From Tritrichomonas musculus (taxonomy: Eukaryota > Parabasalia > Tritrichomonadida > Tritrichomonadidae): 64,000 nt of DNA. Numbering within the stretch: position 1 is the first letter of the stretch; each line of letters opens with the position of its first letter. The position numbers and the translations under genes were made by a program. The stretch lies in the NCBI GenBank assembly GCA_039105265.1, contig JAPFFF010000016.1, forward strand, positions 992,001 to 1,056,000. Reading direction: 5' to 3'. A model generated the notes under the pieces. The model worked only from the letters and a program-made list of their open reading frames with translations. It ran no database searches and was not told the DNA's origin. Positions 1-8,845 of this stretch are shown here, one piece after another.

Positions 1-1106
1 AAGACGAGATTTTTGAATTGAAAAGAAAAGTTGATATGGTCACTTCACATAGTCACGAAATTGAGTCAAAAAATGAAGAATTAAATAACAATTTTCTAGA
101 ACTCCAAGCGAAGTATGAATTATTGAAGCACGAGAAAGAAATGCTGAAGCACACATCAACAAAGTATCAGAATGAGTACATCGCGCAGATTGATGATTTG
201 AATACAAAAAATGCATTTTTGACTTTTTCAAAGGATGAAATTAGGCAGAAATTTGAACAAAAAGAAAAAACAATTCAAAGCTTAGCGAAAGAAAATGAGA
301 TTTTAAGCAGCGAGAATTTCTTCATTAAAAACCAGATAAAGAAAATGGAAGAAGATTTTCTTGAGTATAAAAAAGAAACGTCAAATGAAAGTCATTCGAA
401 TCTCGCCAAAATTGAATCACTTAAAAAAGACAACCAACAATTTGAAACGGCCGTTTTTAAGATGAAGCAGGAACTTGATAACCAGTTCGCTAAAGCTACC
501 AAGTTAGAAAAAGATAACCTTCGGATGGAAACTGCTCTTAAAGCAATCAATAAAGAAAACAAGCAACTTTTGAATAAATTGAATAAGTCTCAGAATTCTT
601 CAACTTTAGAAAAATTGATTGAAAAGAAAAAAGCACGCTCAAAAAGTGTAACTGTCAATAGAAAAGATAAAAATGAAAAATTAAATACCAATTCAAATTT
701 GAATGAACCTATTCAAAATGAATTCGATGGTTTACAAAATGAAATTAAAGATCTCAAAATTCAATTGAATAATGAAAAAGAGAAAAATCAGCTTTTACTA
801 GAAGAAAATAAAAAATTGTCTCAAAAAAACGAAAATCAAAAATTGAATGAAAAACAAAAATTGAATGAATTGAAAAATTTGAATGAATTGAAAAATTTGA
901 TTGAAAAACAGAAAAATGAAATTGCTTATCTGATAATGCAGAATAAATCAATGAAATCAACTTTTTTGACACATTTCAGGTTGATCATTCAAAACATAAA
1001 CATGTACGTGGCAAAGCAATTTTCTTCATTTTCTTCACAAATTCTTGCTCTGACAACTCAGGTCGCTTATCTGCAAAATAAATTAAAATATAAAACAATT
1101 TTATGA
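1..1106 (+). CDS. Coiled-coil protein, 5' end outside the window
   Basis: The reading frame is open from the window edge (codons from base 3) to TGA at 1104-1106, so the true start lies upstream. A TTG at 18 is not a convincing start. The visible ~368 residues are almost entirely charged heptad-type sequence rich in K, E, L, N and Q, with no globular motif. Near residues 270-300 there is an internal short repetition of the type N-E-K-Q-K-L and N-E-L-K-N-L. About the last 50 residues are less charged (THFRLIIQNINMYVAKQF). Long coiled coils of this sort are usually cytoskeletal or scaffold proteins in trichomonads. I do not recognise a specific family. Confidence 0.7.
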   Translation, partial: DEIFELKRKVDMVTSHSHEIESKNEELNNNFLELQAKYELLKHEKEMLKHTSTKYQNEYIAQIDDLNTKNAFLTFSKDEIRQKFEQKEKTIQSLAKENEILSSENFFIKNQIKKMEEDFLEYKKETSNESHSNLAKIESLKKDNQQFETAVFKMKQELDNQFAKATKLEKDNLRMETALKAINKENKQLLNKLNKSQNSSTLEKLIEKKKARSKSVTVNRKDKNEKLNTNSNLNEPIQNEFDGLQNEIKDLKIQLNNEKEKNQLLLEENKKLSQKNENQKLNEKQKLNELKNLNELKNLIEKQKNEIAYLIMQNKSMKSTFLTHFRLIIQNINMYVAKQFSSFSSQILALTTQVAYLQNKLKYKTIL

Positions 1107-1970
1107 AATGCTTGCGTATTCCATTCATAGGAAATTTATATTTTAACTTATTTGTTGTTTTTCAAGCATTGTTTACTAAATAATAGAAATCTTAATTTTT
1201 TTTTTTCCACTATTATTATTTATTTTCATATTGGAGTTTTATATAACTTTCTTGTCATTGGTGTTTTGATTTAGCTAATTGATTGACTTATACTTCATTT
1301 TACAAAAACTATGTTTTCTAAAAATAACCTTATTCACAAAAAAAATGAGAGATTTTAATTCAAATTTTCTATATGCCTTCAGAAAGTAGAACGATAAGTA
1401 GGGACAAATTCAATTTTGAGAAGATGAAAATAAAAAAGTTATTCATGCAGGAAAATACTTTTTGATTAAGGTAATAGCAGGAGCCTCAACCTGAAATGAA
1501 AGAAAGTATTCATGCCTTTACAACTATAAAAAAATATTTAGTTTTATACAAATTTGAGAGGACGATAAAAAGTGACAAATTAAAAAACTTAGATTAGTAA
1601 AATCTCTATTTCAATATTCAATGATGTAAGGGCTTTGGGAAAAATTATAAAAAAAGATTATTCTAATGCTCATTGTATTCATTATAAAAATATATCTTGA
1701 TTTTTAAAATTCTAGAATTGCTTTTTATTTTAAATCAAATTCAATATATATAAAGCCTAGTATTTTTAAATTCTACCATTGTAAAATGCAAATGAAGTAA
1801 TGATTTTGGTATTTGACCACAAGTTGACTTTCTGATAATCCATCTTCAGATCTCAAAAAATTGACAAACCTGATAATTGATATCAGAATAACAAGCCTAA
1901 AATAAAAATAATAATAAATAATAAATTTATTTTTAATGAAATAGAAAGCAAATGAAATTAATTGTTTTTT
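1107..1970. other. Intergenic DNA, no gene seen
   Basis: AT-rich spacer between a plus-strand and a minus-strand gene, so it holds two convergent 3' ends. I see homopolymer runs but no coherent coding potential, TIRs or RNA gene. Confidence 0.6.
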
Positions 1971-2288
1971 TTAATTAAAAAGATCATCAAAGCCACCTCC
2001 AAGTTCTAATGTTTCTTCTTCTTCTTTATCTTTATTATCTGAATTATTATCATCTTTTGATGTTGTTTGTTCAGTTTTTCCTGATTGATCATTTGAAACT
2101 AACGATAATTTCGATTTTCCATCATTTATGACATCTTCGAAGTTCTTCCCTTCTAATTTGTTTACAATTTCCTCTGCTTTTTTAGAATCAAATTCAATTC
2201 CAATACTTTCAATTATTCTCTTGATGTCATCAACAGTTGGATTTTCTTTTCCGAGTTTTGCAAGCATATAAGCAGCAATATATTTCAT
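1971..2288 (-). CDS. 60S acidic ribosomal protein P2 (stalk protein)
   Basis: 105 residues, the usual size for eukaryotic P1/P2. The N-terminus MKYIAAYMLAKLGKENPTV followed by DDIKRIIESIGIEFD is the typical P2 dimerisation domain. A charged, low-complexity hinge rich in D, N, K and E follows, and the acidic tail ends GGGFDDLFN, close to the family's conserved C-terminus (usual ending GFGLFD). The protein binds the large-subunit stalk base through P0 and recruits elongation factors in the cytosol. The hinge lacks the Ala-rich stretch seen in most eukaryotes and is Asp/Asn/Lys-rich, which fits the AT bias here. A TCATTTTA initiator-like element lies just upstream of the ATG. Confidence 0.9.
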   Translation of the reverse strand: MKYIAAYMLAKLGKENPTVDDIKRIIESIGIEFDSKKAEEIVNKLEGKNFEDVINDGKSKLSLVSNDQSGKTEQTTSKDDNNSDNKDKEEEETLELGGGFDDLFN

Positions 2289-2838
2289 TTGTTTTAAAAT
2301 AAAATGAAATTAATCAAAAAATTATTTTTTATTTGATTTTAATATGTCAAAGTTTGATAAATTTTTTTGAAAATTTTTAATTTAATTTTGTATCAATTTA
2401 ATTTTTATTTTTCTTTCAAAATTTTTGATATCTAATTGAAAAAATTGAATAAAAAATTTATTATTTTGAAAAACTTGGGACTTTACTGCTATTCCAAAAA
2501 AAAAAAAAAAAAAAAAAATATAGAAAAAATTGAGCAGCATTGAAGTTATTCTTTTATATATTAGAAACCTCTATTCCAAGGAATGATCTAGGTATTTTTT
2601 TTTGATAATTGAATTATCATTACTGACAATTTCAAGATTTTCTCGATTTTGGAAAAAGTCTAAGTTGATAAAAATGTGTAAAAAATGACTGACATGTTTT
2701 TACTCTGAAAACCAAAATTTTCTCTTTTGAAAAATTGAGAACTTTATGATGAAAATTTTTTAAAAATTTTTGAAAGTAGAAATACGTTGAAGTAGAGTTA
2801 ATATACTTTATTTCATTTTTTATTTTATCATATTTATA
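2289..2838. other. Divergent intergenic region
   Basis: Lies between the minus-strand P2 gene and the plus-strand HECT gene, so it should carry both promoters. It contains a 23-nt poly(A) run (2496-2518) and initiator-like TCATTTTT (2813-2820) and TCATATTT (2828-2835) ahead of the HECT start. No other gene seen. Confidence 0.5.
2300..2307 (-). promoter_or_regulatory. Initiator-like element of the P2 gene
   Basis: Reads TCATTTTA on the minus strand, with its A about 17 nt upstream of the ATG. This matches the trichomonad Inr pattern TCA-Y-(T/A), known from T. vaginalis to direct transcription start. Inferred from motif and spacing only. Confidence 0.5.
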
Positions 2839-4989
2839 ATGAATGACTTTATTTCTTTCCCTGATGTCCTTTCTCCTAAGTTCAATGAAAAAGATCAGAT
2901 ATGTCATTCATTAGTTGAAGCAATGATATTTAACCAAAATTCAAATGACTATGTTTTGTCAATGCTTACTAAATTAAAAAGCTATGCAGATAAATATGGA
3001 GAAGATATGATTATCGATACATTATTCATGAGATACCTCACTAAAAATCGAACAAAGCATGACAAGGAAGAAATCAACAATTTCAATGCCAAATTAATCA
3101 AAAAGCAAAGAATTTCTCAATACATTATTGCTTATGTTTGCTTTAATGATCCAAAATCCAAATTCAACTTTAAAAATCAAATTCATGCCCAATTATATAA
3201 AATGTTCACAAATGAAGACATCATTGTCAATGGAATTAAAGTTTCAAAAGTTATTTGCTACTCTATATTACAAAAATTATTTTACATACCTTTTACAGAA
3301 GAAAACTTAAATGATACAAATGATCAAAATAATAAATCAAGCAAAAATAAGCATAATAATCAACCTTTTGCTTTTGACTTCGATATTCACAATGAAGTTG
3401 ACTTTGTTAAGTTACTTATTTTACATAAAAAAGACAAAAATGAATACAATCGTTTCCTTGTTAATGAAAAAAATGATGATTTATTATATCTCGTTTCAAA
3501 AAATATTGATTTAACAAATTCAAAGATTACAAATGGTATTTACTCAGTCATTAAAAAAGACATCTATCAAGGAAACATTCAAAAATATGAAAACACAAAG
3601 GTAATCAAATATTACGATGAAGATTTCAAAAGATTCATTCAAAAGGCAATCAACAATTTCGATGGAAGAAGAAAAATTGATTCAATGAGATTATATATCA
3701 ACAGTATCACAAATATTGAAAGAAAAATAGAATTGATTTTTGAAATAATGTACATGAAAGAATATGACGATGCAATTGAATTATTGAACAATTTACAGCC
3801 AACCAAAGAAATAAAAGATCTTTTAACAGATGATCTTCATTTTGAATCAATTAAAGATTTGTTGAACTGGGTTAAAACTCAAGATGCATGTGAATTTATT
3901 AAAAAGTTTTCAATAGAAAAAATGCTTACTCAAAAAGAAAAACTTGCAATTTTTTACAAAAAAGGATTTACAAAGCAAAGAATTTCAATTTCAAGAAATA
4001 ATCTTTTAAATGACTCAATGAATGAATTTTTAAGCAAGAAAATGCACCATAAAATCATTAGAATTCATTATGATTCAGAAAAAGGTGTTGACGAAGGTGG
4101 ATTATCAAAAGATTGGTTCATTAATGTTACGGATGAAATTATAAAAACAAAAGCATTCATTCCAACACCAAATGGAACTTCATTAACATTCAACAATAAT
4201 AATACTGACATAGATAATTCAATAATTTACAGATTTACAGGTCAATTAATTGCATCAGCATTCATCAACAAAAAAAATATGGGAATCAAATTGTCATCAT
4301 TTATTTTGAAACAATTAATGGAAGAAAAAATTGATTTAGAAGATATGAAAGATTATGACATAGAATTATACCAATCATTAAAATGGATTTCAGAAAATGA
4401 CCCAGAACCATTAATGATGACTTTCGTTGATGGAGATAATATTGAATTGTGTGAAGGTGGTTTAGATAAAGATTTAACAGAAGAGAACAAAGAAGAATTT
4501 ATTCGTTTAATGATTGAAAAGAAGCTCATCCAACCAAACTTAAACTCAATCGAATTAATTAAATATGGTTTTCAAGAAGTTATTGATTTAAATTTAATTT
4601 CAATTTTTGACTCAGCTGAAGTAAGAGAAATTATCAATGGTAATGAAACAATCGACTTGGATGATTGGAAAAAGAATACAATATTTGACATTCAATATGA
4701 AAAGTATTACAAGCAATTTTTCACAATTATATCCAAATGGTCACAAGAAAAGCTTAAAAAATTACTTAAATTTTCTACAGGTTCATCTCTTGTTCCAGTC
4801 CAAGGTTTCAAATATCTCGGCTCAATTGGTGGATTGTTTCAATTAAACTTTTTAAATATTGATTCAAATAGACTTCCAGAATCTCACACCTGCTTTAACA
4901 AAATTGATATCCCATGCTATGAATCAATTGAAAAATTTGAAAATAAACTATTATTGGCAATTGAATGCGATACTTTCAACATTGTGTAA
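2839..4989 (+). CDS. HECT-type E3 ubiquitin ligase
   Basis: 716 residues. About residues 385-716 form a complete HECT domain: an N-lobe with HYDSEKGVDEGGLSKDWF and YRFTGQLIASAF, an EGGLDKDLTEEN segment, and a C-lobe with FSTGSSLVPVQGF and LPESHTCFNKIDIP. The catalytic Cys is at about 685, and the protein ends close behind it as HECT enzymes do. HECT ligases take ubiquitin from an E2 onto this Cys and pass it to substrate lysines. The N-terminal ~380 residues are helical and Lys/Asn-rich without a recognisable substrate-binding domain, so the target is unknown. The ATG is preceded by two initiator-like TCA motifs 11-26 nt upstream. The only nearby alternative start would remove conserved-looking sequence. 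Confidence 0.92.
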   Translation: MNDFISFPDVLSPKFNEKDQICHSLVEAMIFNQNSNDYVLSMLTKLKSYADKYGEDMIIDTLFMRYLTKNRTKHDKEEINNFNAKLIKKQRISQYIIAYVCFNDPKSKFNFKNQIHAQLYKMFTNEDIIVNGIKVSKVICYSILQKLFYIPFTEENLNDTNDQNNKSSKNKHNNQPFAFDFDIHNEVDFVKLLILHKKDKNEYNRFLVNEKNDDLLYLVSKNIDLTNSKITNGIYSVIKKDIYQGNIQKYENTKVIKYYDEDFKRFIQKAINNFDGRRKIDSMRLYINSITNIERKIELIFEIMYMKEYDDAIELLNNLQPTKEIKDLLTDDLHFESIKDLLNWVKTQDACEFIKKFSIEKMLTQKEKLAIFYKKGFTKQRISISRNNLLNDSMNEFLSKKMHHKIIRIHYDSEKGVDEGGLSKDWFINVTDEIIKTKAFIPTPNGTSLTFNNNNTDIDNSIIYRFTGQLIASAFINKKNMGIKLSSFILKQLMEEKIDLEDMKDYDIELYQSLKWISENDPEPLMMTFVDGDNIELCEGGLDKDLTEENKEEFIRLMIEKKLIQPNLNSIELIKYGFQEVIDLNLISIFDSAEVREIINGNETIDLDDWKKNTIFDIQYEKYYKQFFTIISKWSQEKLKKLLKFSTGSSLVPVQGFKYLGSIGGLFQLNFLNIDSNRLPESHTCFNKIDIPCYESIEKFENKLLLAIECDTFNIV

Positions 4990-5068
4990 AATATTAATAA
5001 AAATTTTGTTCGATATTCTTTTAAGGTTAAATATTTTTCTCTTTACTTTGGTGATGTATATATATTCT

Positions 5069-5205
5069 TAATTCATTCAAATCATTCGATTTGGAATTAC
5101 AAAATGCTTAGTATTTTGACACATGCTCTTCTTTACGTAAAGTTCTATTCAAAGCTTCTTTAATTTTATGAATAAGAGAATCGTATTTTATAAAATCTAT
5201 ATTTC
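5069..5205 (-). pseudogene. Duplicated fragment of the neighbouring CH-domain gene
   Basis: About 137 bp match 7192-7312 inside the next gene, in the same orientation, at roughly 85% identity by eye. Shared runs include CTTCTTTACGTAAAG and TATTCAAAGCTTCTTTAATTTT. The copied piece encodes part of the coiled-coil region and has no surrounding open frame. The rest of 4990-5513 shows no gene, although 5210-5290 could be more decayed coding DNA. Confidence 0.6.
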
Positions 5206-5513
5206 TTCATTTGTTGGATTTGCATATGCAGATCTATTGAATGCTTTAAATGATGGATCTTCTGGAAATCTGAATGTGTTATTTATAAGGAAGATACAAG
5301 CAATGTTGATGATTAAGTAATCACCAAACCTCATTTGCTCTGTTCAATTTCCAAGATAAAAAATTATATAATATTAATCCAAATCCAATATTTGTCACCT
5401 ATCTTTGAATTTTTTTAATCTGCCATTGATTAATACAAAATCAAAGCTAAATAAAGATTAATCGTGTTATGAAAAAAATCACAAACTTTATATTAAAAAG
5501 CGGTTTATTTTAA

Positions 5514-8500
5514 TTAAATATATTCAACTAATTTATGTAGAGAAGGTATTAATATTTGAGCACCATGAATGATAGGAACATTTATTCCAAGTGTTCCCAA
5601 TAAATATCTCCTTGAATTTTGAGAATTATAAGAAACAGAGTTAAAATATTTAGGATCAGATCTCATTCCATTAATAATTCTTCCAACGTAGAAATTATTT
5701 TTTGAAATGGAAGAGAAATCCTTATAATAAGTGAATCCTTTATAAGTATAATTTTCATCAACATTATTATAAGTGCATCGTCCTCCTTCCCATCTACCAG
5801 ACTCTGTTTTTTCAATCAATATATGTTCATTAGAAGACAAAATAGTTATAACCACTCCCATCTGATTGTTAATGATCATTGCATTATTTGCATCTTCAGG
5901 TTTTGTCATACTTGCTCTTCTAACAACACCTTCGATTGCAGAAACAAGGCAATTTCTTCTTTGATTGAGCATATTAAATAAATCGTCATCAACACATCCT
6001 CCGATCTCAGCTGGAAGATATTCCCATTGTGGATCATTACCTGAGTATTTTTTCTCATATGTAATTTCATTTATTGGTGCTTCTTGTTGCCTTCTCCACA
6101 AGTAATTAGAATTTGATATGTTTAACCTTCTATCTGAATTAGGAGATGGATTAAAAGGCTGGACTTTGTTCCAAAAGGCCCTACAATCAGGATTAGGAGG
6201 AGTTGGACAAAAATATCTATCAGGAGCTGCAATTATAAATGGTGTAAGTTTTGCATCTCCAAATGGTGGACCTGCTCCTTCTTTCATGCAATACCAGTTT
6301 AATTTTTTATTCAAAATTTCATATGAATTTATATAACCACACCATGTTTCTGCAATGTAAACAGGCTGCTGATTTAATGGAAGATCAATAACAGTTCCTC
6401 TTTCAAGAACAAAATATAATTGTTTATTGGTGATGTTTTGAATTGATATATGGAAAAAGAACGTTGTTGGGTTTGTTGTGTAAATGTATTGCATTTGCAA
6501 TATTTTAATGTTTTGCGTTTTAACATGAATGAAAAGAGAATTTGGATTTTGATTTCGTTGGAATCCCAAATCGTGTGGACATCTGATAAGAAAACTTGAC
6601 TCATTAAGACCAAGTGAAATTAATTTTGAATAAACTTCAATCACTCTTTCACCTCCCAATTTATCACGAACACTTGGTGGAACAGAATTCGTATACATAT
6701 TATGCAACAAGCTCCTCATTTCTCCATCATCCTTGCATGCTATTGGCTCATGAAGATCAGAATATATAGGCGAATCATATTTAGCTGGTGTTTCCCAATA
6801 TCTAGGCTGAACTGCTGTCATTTCATTTGGATAGTTATTGTATGTTAAAGGTGGCAAATTATAAACGTGCTCTGCCATCTTATGGACTTCATTATTGTTA
6901 TTCAAAGCTTGATTGAATTGGATAAGCTGGTTTATCTGGTAGTCCTTTATAGGTATACTTACTTTTTGTCTTTCAAGAGAGGCTATACATTCTTGTATTT
7001 CATCTGAAAGCTGTGAATATTGATTAATAATGCTTTCTGGAAGATATTGACTATTTACCATTGCTTTTTCTGATCCTAATGAATTATAATGCTCATATAA
7101 ACAAACCAATTTTGAGAGCTTGTCAGATATTTTATTATTAATTGATTTAAGAATTGAATTACTATATTTATTTCGATTGAATTCATCTCTTAATTCATTC
7201 AAGTCATTCAGTTTTGAATTACAAAATGTTTCATATTGTGACACTTGCTCTTCTTTACGTAAAGCTCTATTCAAAGCTTCTTTAATTTTCTGTATAAGAG
7301 GATCGTATTTTATTTGAATAGCCAGAGGTTTATATTGAAACTCCGTTACTTCACATTTGTATATTTTTAGTTCATCATGCTTTGAATTAATCAAATTAAC
7401 TCGACTTTCGGCATCATTTAAAAGTGAATAAAAATCGGAGCTTCTGTTACTGCATAAATTATCTAATCTTGTCTGTAATTTATAGAAATCTTGAGAAATT
7501 TGATTGAATAACGATTTATAATCATTTAATTTTTCTTCACGTTTTCTTTCTTCTTCTTTGGCCTCCCAAATCAAATTTGACTTTTTATTAAATTGATCAG
7601 AAATAGAAGTAATCAAATCATTCAAATTTTTCTCCAAATACCATTTGTGTTTTCTTTTGAAATCTTGGAAATTTTCAACCAAACTTTTATATTTTTGTTG
7701 ATCATTTCCAGAAGATTCATCAAATGTATTAATGTAGTCATTTACATAAGTATTTAGTTGTTGCACTTCTCCTTTTATTTCATTATTTATTTTTGCTTGA
7801 TAATTCTCAATTTTTGACTTTAAATTTGGCTCTTTGTTATTGTATTGCTGCCTGAGTGCTTGAATTTCTCTATTGTTGCTTTGATATGCGTTTTCAAATT
7901 TTGGAGAAAGAGAATTATTAAGAGGAAATTGTGAAAGATCTTTCAAAATTCCAACCGATTTGTCAGCTTCATTTAACTTAGAATTGTAGTTCAAGAAATA
8001 ATACATTTCGTTTATTTGCTTTTCAATTAAAACTGGAGACTGGAGAATTGAATTCCTTGTATTGAAAAGCAAAGGAATTCCAAGTTTTTGGCATGCTGCA
8101 AAAAATTCATTCCAATTTCTATCTACGCTTTGTTCATTAAGAGATTTGTAATCAATTTGATCAGGATAATAATTATATATCAATAAGCAAAAATAGAGAC
8201 CTGATTCCCATGATTTGTCCAAATCAGTAATCGAAACACCTTGCTGAATACCATTCTTTTTGCACCAACTTAAAAGTGAGTCTGATTTATTTTCATATTC
8301 AGATATATTAATATTAAATCCTCGGATACATTCATGAATAAAGTTTATAGTAGCTTTTATTTCACCATTATGAATTTGATAGGGATCAATTCCTACTGGA
8401 TTTAATTTGTTGTTTCTAAGAAAATCAATTGCAATACTGATATTTTCAATTTGGTGTTGCTTAAATTTGGGTGCTTTATGCCATCTTGGCTTTTCAATTG

Positions 8501-8672
8501 GCGCATTTTTAACTATTTCAAGAAAATGTAGTAAATTTACACCATTTCTAAAATCGTTTTCTAATGAATTAAATTCAATTCCTCTTTTGGACAGAACAGC
8601 TTTACAAATTTTTGTATATTTTTCAATTTCTTGTTCTTGTTGGTAACGAGAAGCAAGTGACATAAGTGACAT
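5514..8672 (-). CDS. Tandem calponin-homology actin-binding protein with coiled coil and a large unrecognised C-terminal domain
   Basis: 1052 residues. Residues ~15-125 form a first CH domain (FRNGVNLLHFLEIV, HQIENISIAIDFLRNNKL, GIDPYQIHNGEIKATINFI) and ~130-235 a second (LLSWCKKNG, WESGLYFCLLIYNYYP), the actin-binding pair of alpha-actinin and fimbrin-type proteins. Residues ~260-620 are charged helical sequence, probably spectrin-like or plain coiled coil. Residues ~625-1052 are quite different: Pro-, Tyr- and Asn-rich, with several Cys and many aromatics, and no EF-hands as true alpha-actinin would have. That part looks folded, but I cannot name it. Likely an actin cross-linker or linker acting at the cortex. 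The start at 8672 is followed by a second in-frame ATG three codons later; either could be used. Confidence 0.85.
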   Translation of the reverse strand: MSLMSLASRYQQEQEIEKYTKICKAVLSKRGIEFNSLENDFRNGVNLLHFLEIVKNAPIEKPRWHKAPKFKQHQIENISIAIDFLRNNKLNPVGIDPYQIHNGEIKATINFIHECIRGFNINISEYENKSDSLLSWCKKNGIQQGVSITDLDKSWESGLYFCLLIYNYYPDQIDYKSLNEQSVDRNWNEFFAACQKLGIPLLFNTRNSILQSPVLIEKQINEMYYFLNYNSKLNEADKSVGILKDLSQFPLNNSLSPKFENAYQSNNREIQALRQQYNNKEPNLKSKIENYQAKINNEIKGEVQQLNTYVNDYINTFDESSGNDQQKYKSLVENFQDFKRKHKWYLEKNLNDLITSISDQFNKKSNLIWEAKEEERKREEKLNDYKSLFNQISQDFYKLQTRLDNLCSNRSSDFYSLLNDAESRVNLINSKHDELKIYKCEVTEFQYKPLAIQIKYDPLIQKIKEALNRALRKEEQVSQYETFCNSKLNDLNELRDEFNRNKYSNSILKSINNKISDKLSKLVCLYEHYNSLGSEKAMVNSQYLPESIINQYSQLSDEIQECIASLERQKVSIPIKDYQINQLIQFNQALNNNNEVHKMAEHVYNLPPLTYNNYPNEMTAVQPRYWETPAKYDSPIYSDLHEPIACKDDGEMRSLLHNMYTNSVPPSVRDKLGGERVIEVYSKLISLGLNESSFLIRCPHDLGFQRNQNPNSLFIHVKTQNIKILQMQYIYTTNPTTFFFHISIQNITNKQLYFVLERGTVIDLPLNQQPVYIAETWCGYINSYEILNKKLNWYCMKEGAGPPFGDAKLTPFIIAAPDRYFCPTPPNPDCRAFWNKVQPFNPSPNSDRRLNISNSNYLWRRQQEAPINEITYEKKYSGNDPQWEYLPAEIGGCVDDDLFNMLNQRRNCLVSAIEGVVRRASMTKPEDANNAMIINNQMGVVITILSSNEHILIEKTESGRWEGGRCTYNNVDENYTYKGFTYYKDFSSISKNNFYVGRIINGMRSDPKYFNSVSYNSQNSRRYLLGTLGINVPIIHGAQILIPSLHKLVEYI

Positions 8673-8845
8673 ATAATTTTAATTGATTATATAAAATTTA
8701 TGAATTCAAAAAGTTGATCAAAATCTCCACAAAATGGAAAAAATTTTCCAACGATTATATTGAACTCAATTTGTGGAAAATTATAAATTCAATGAGATCT
8801 CTCAAATATTTTTTAAATAGTTTACTATTTTTTTTTTTTTTTATA

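Noticed and set aside
8714-8845. N-terminal extension of the ankyrin gene from ATG 8714
   Set aside because: The extra 44 residues include a poly-Phe run from a T tract, and the paralogue at 62977 aligns only from MSI at 8846.
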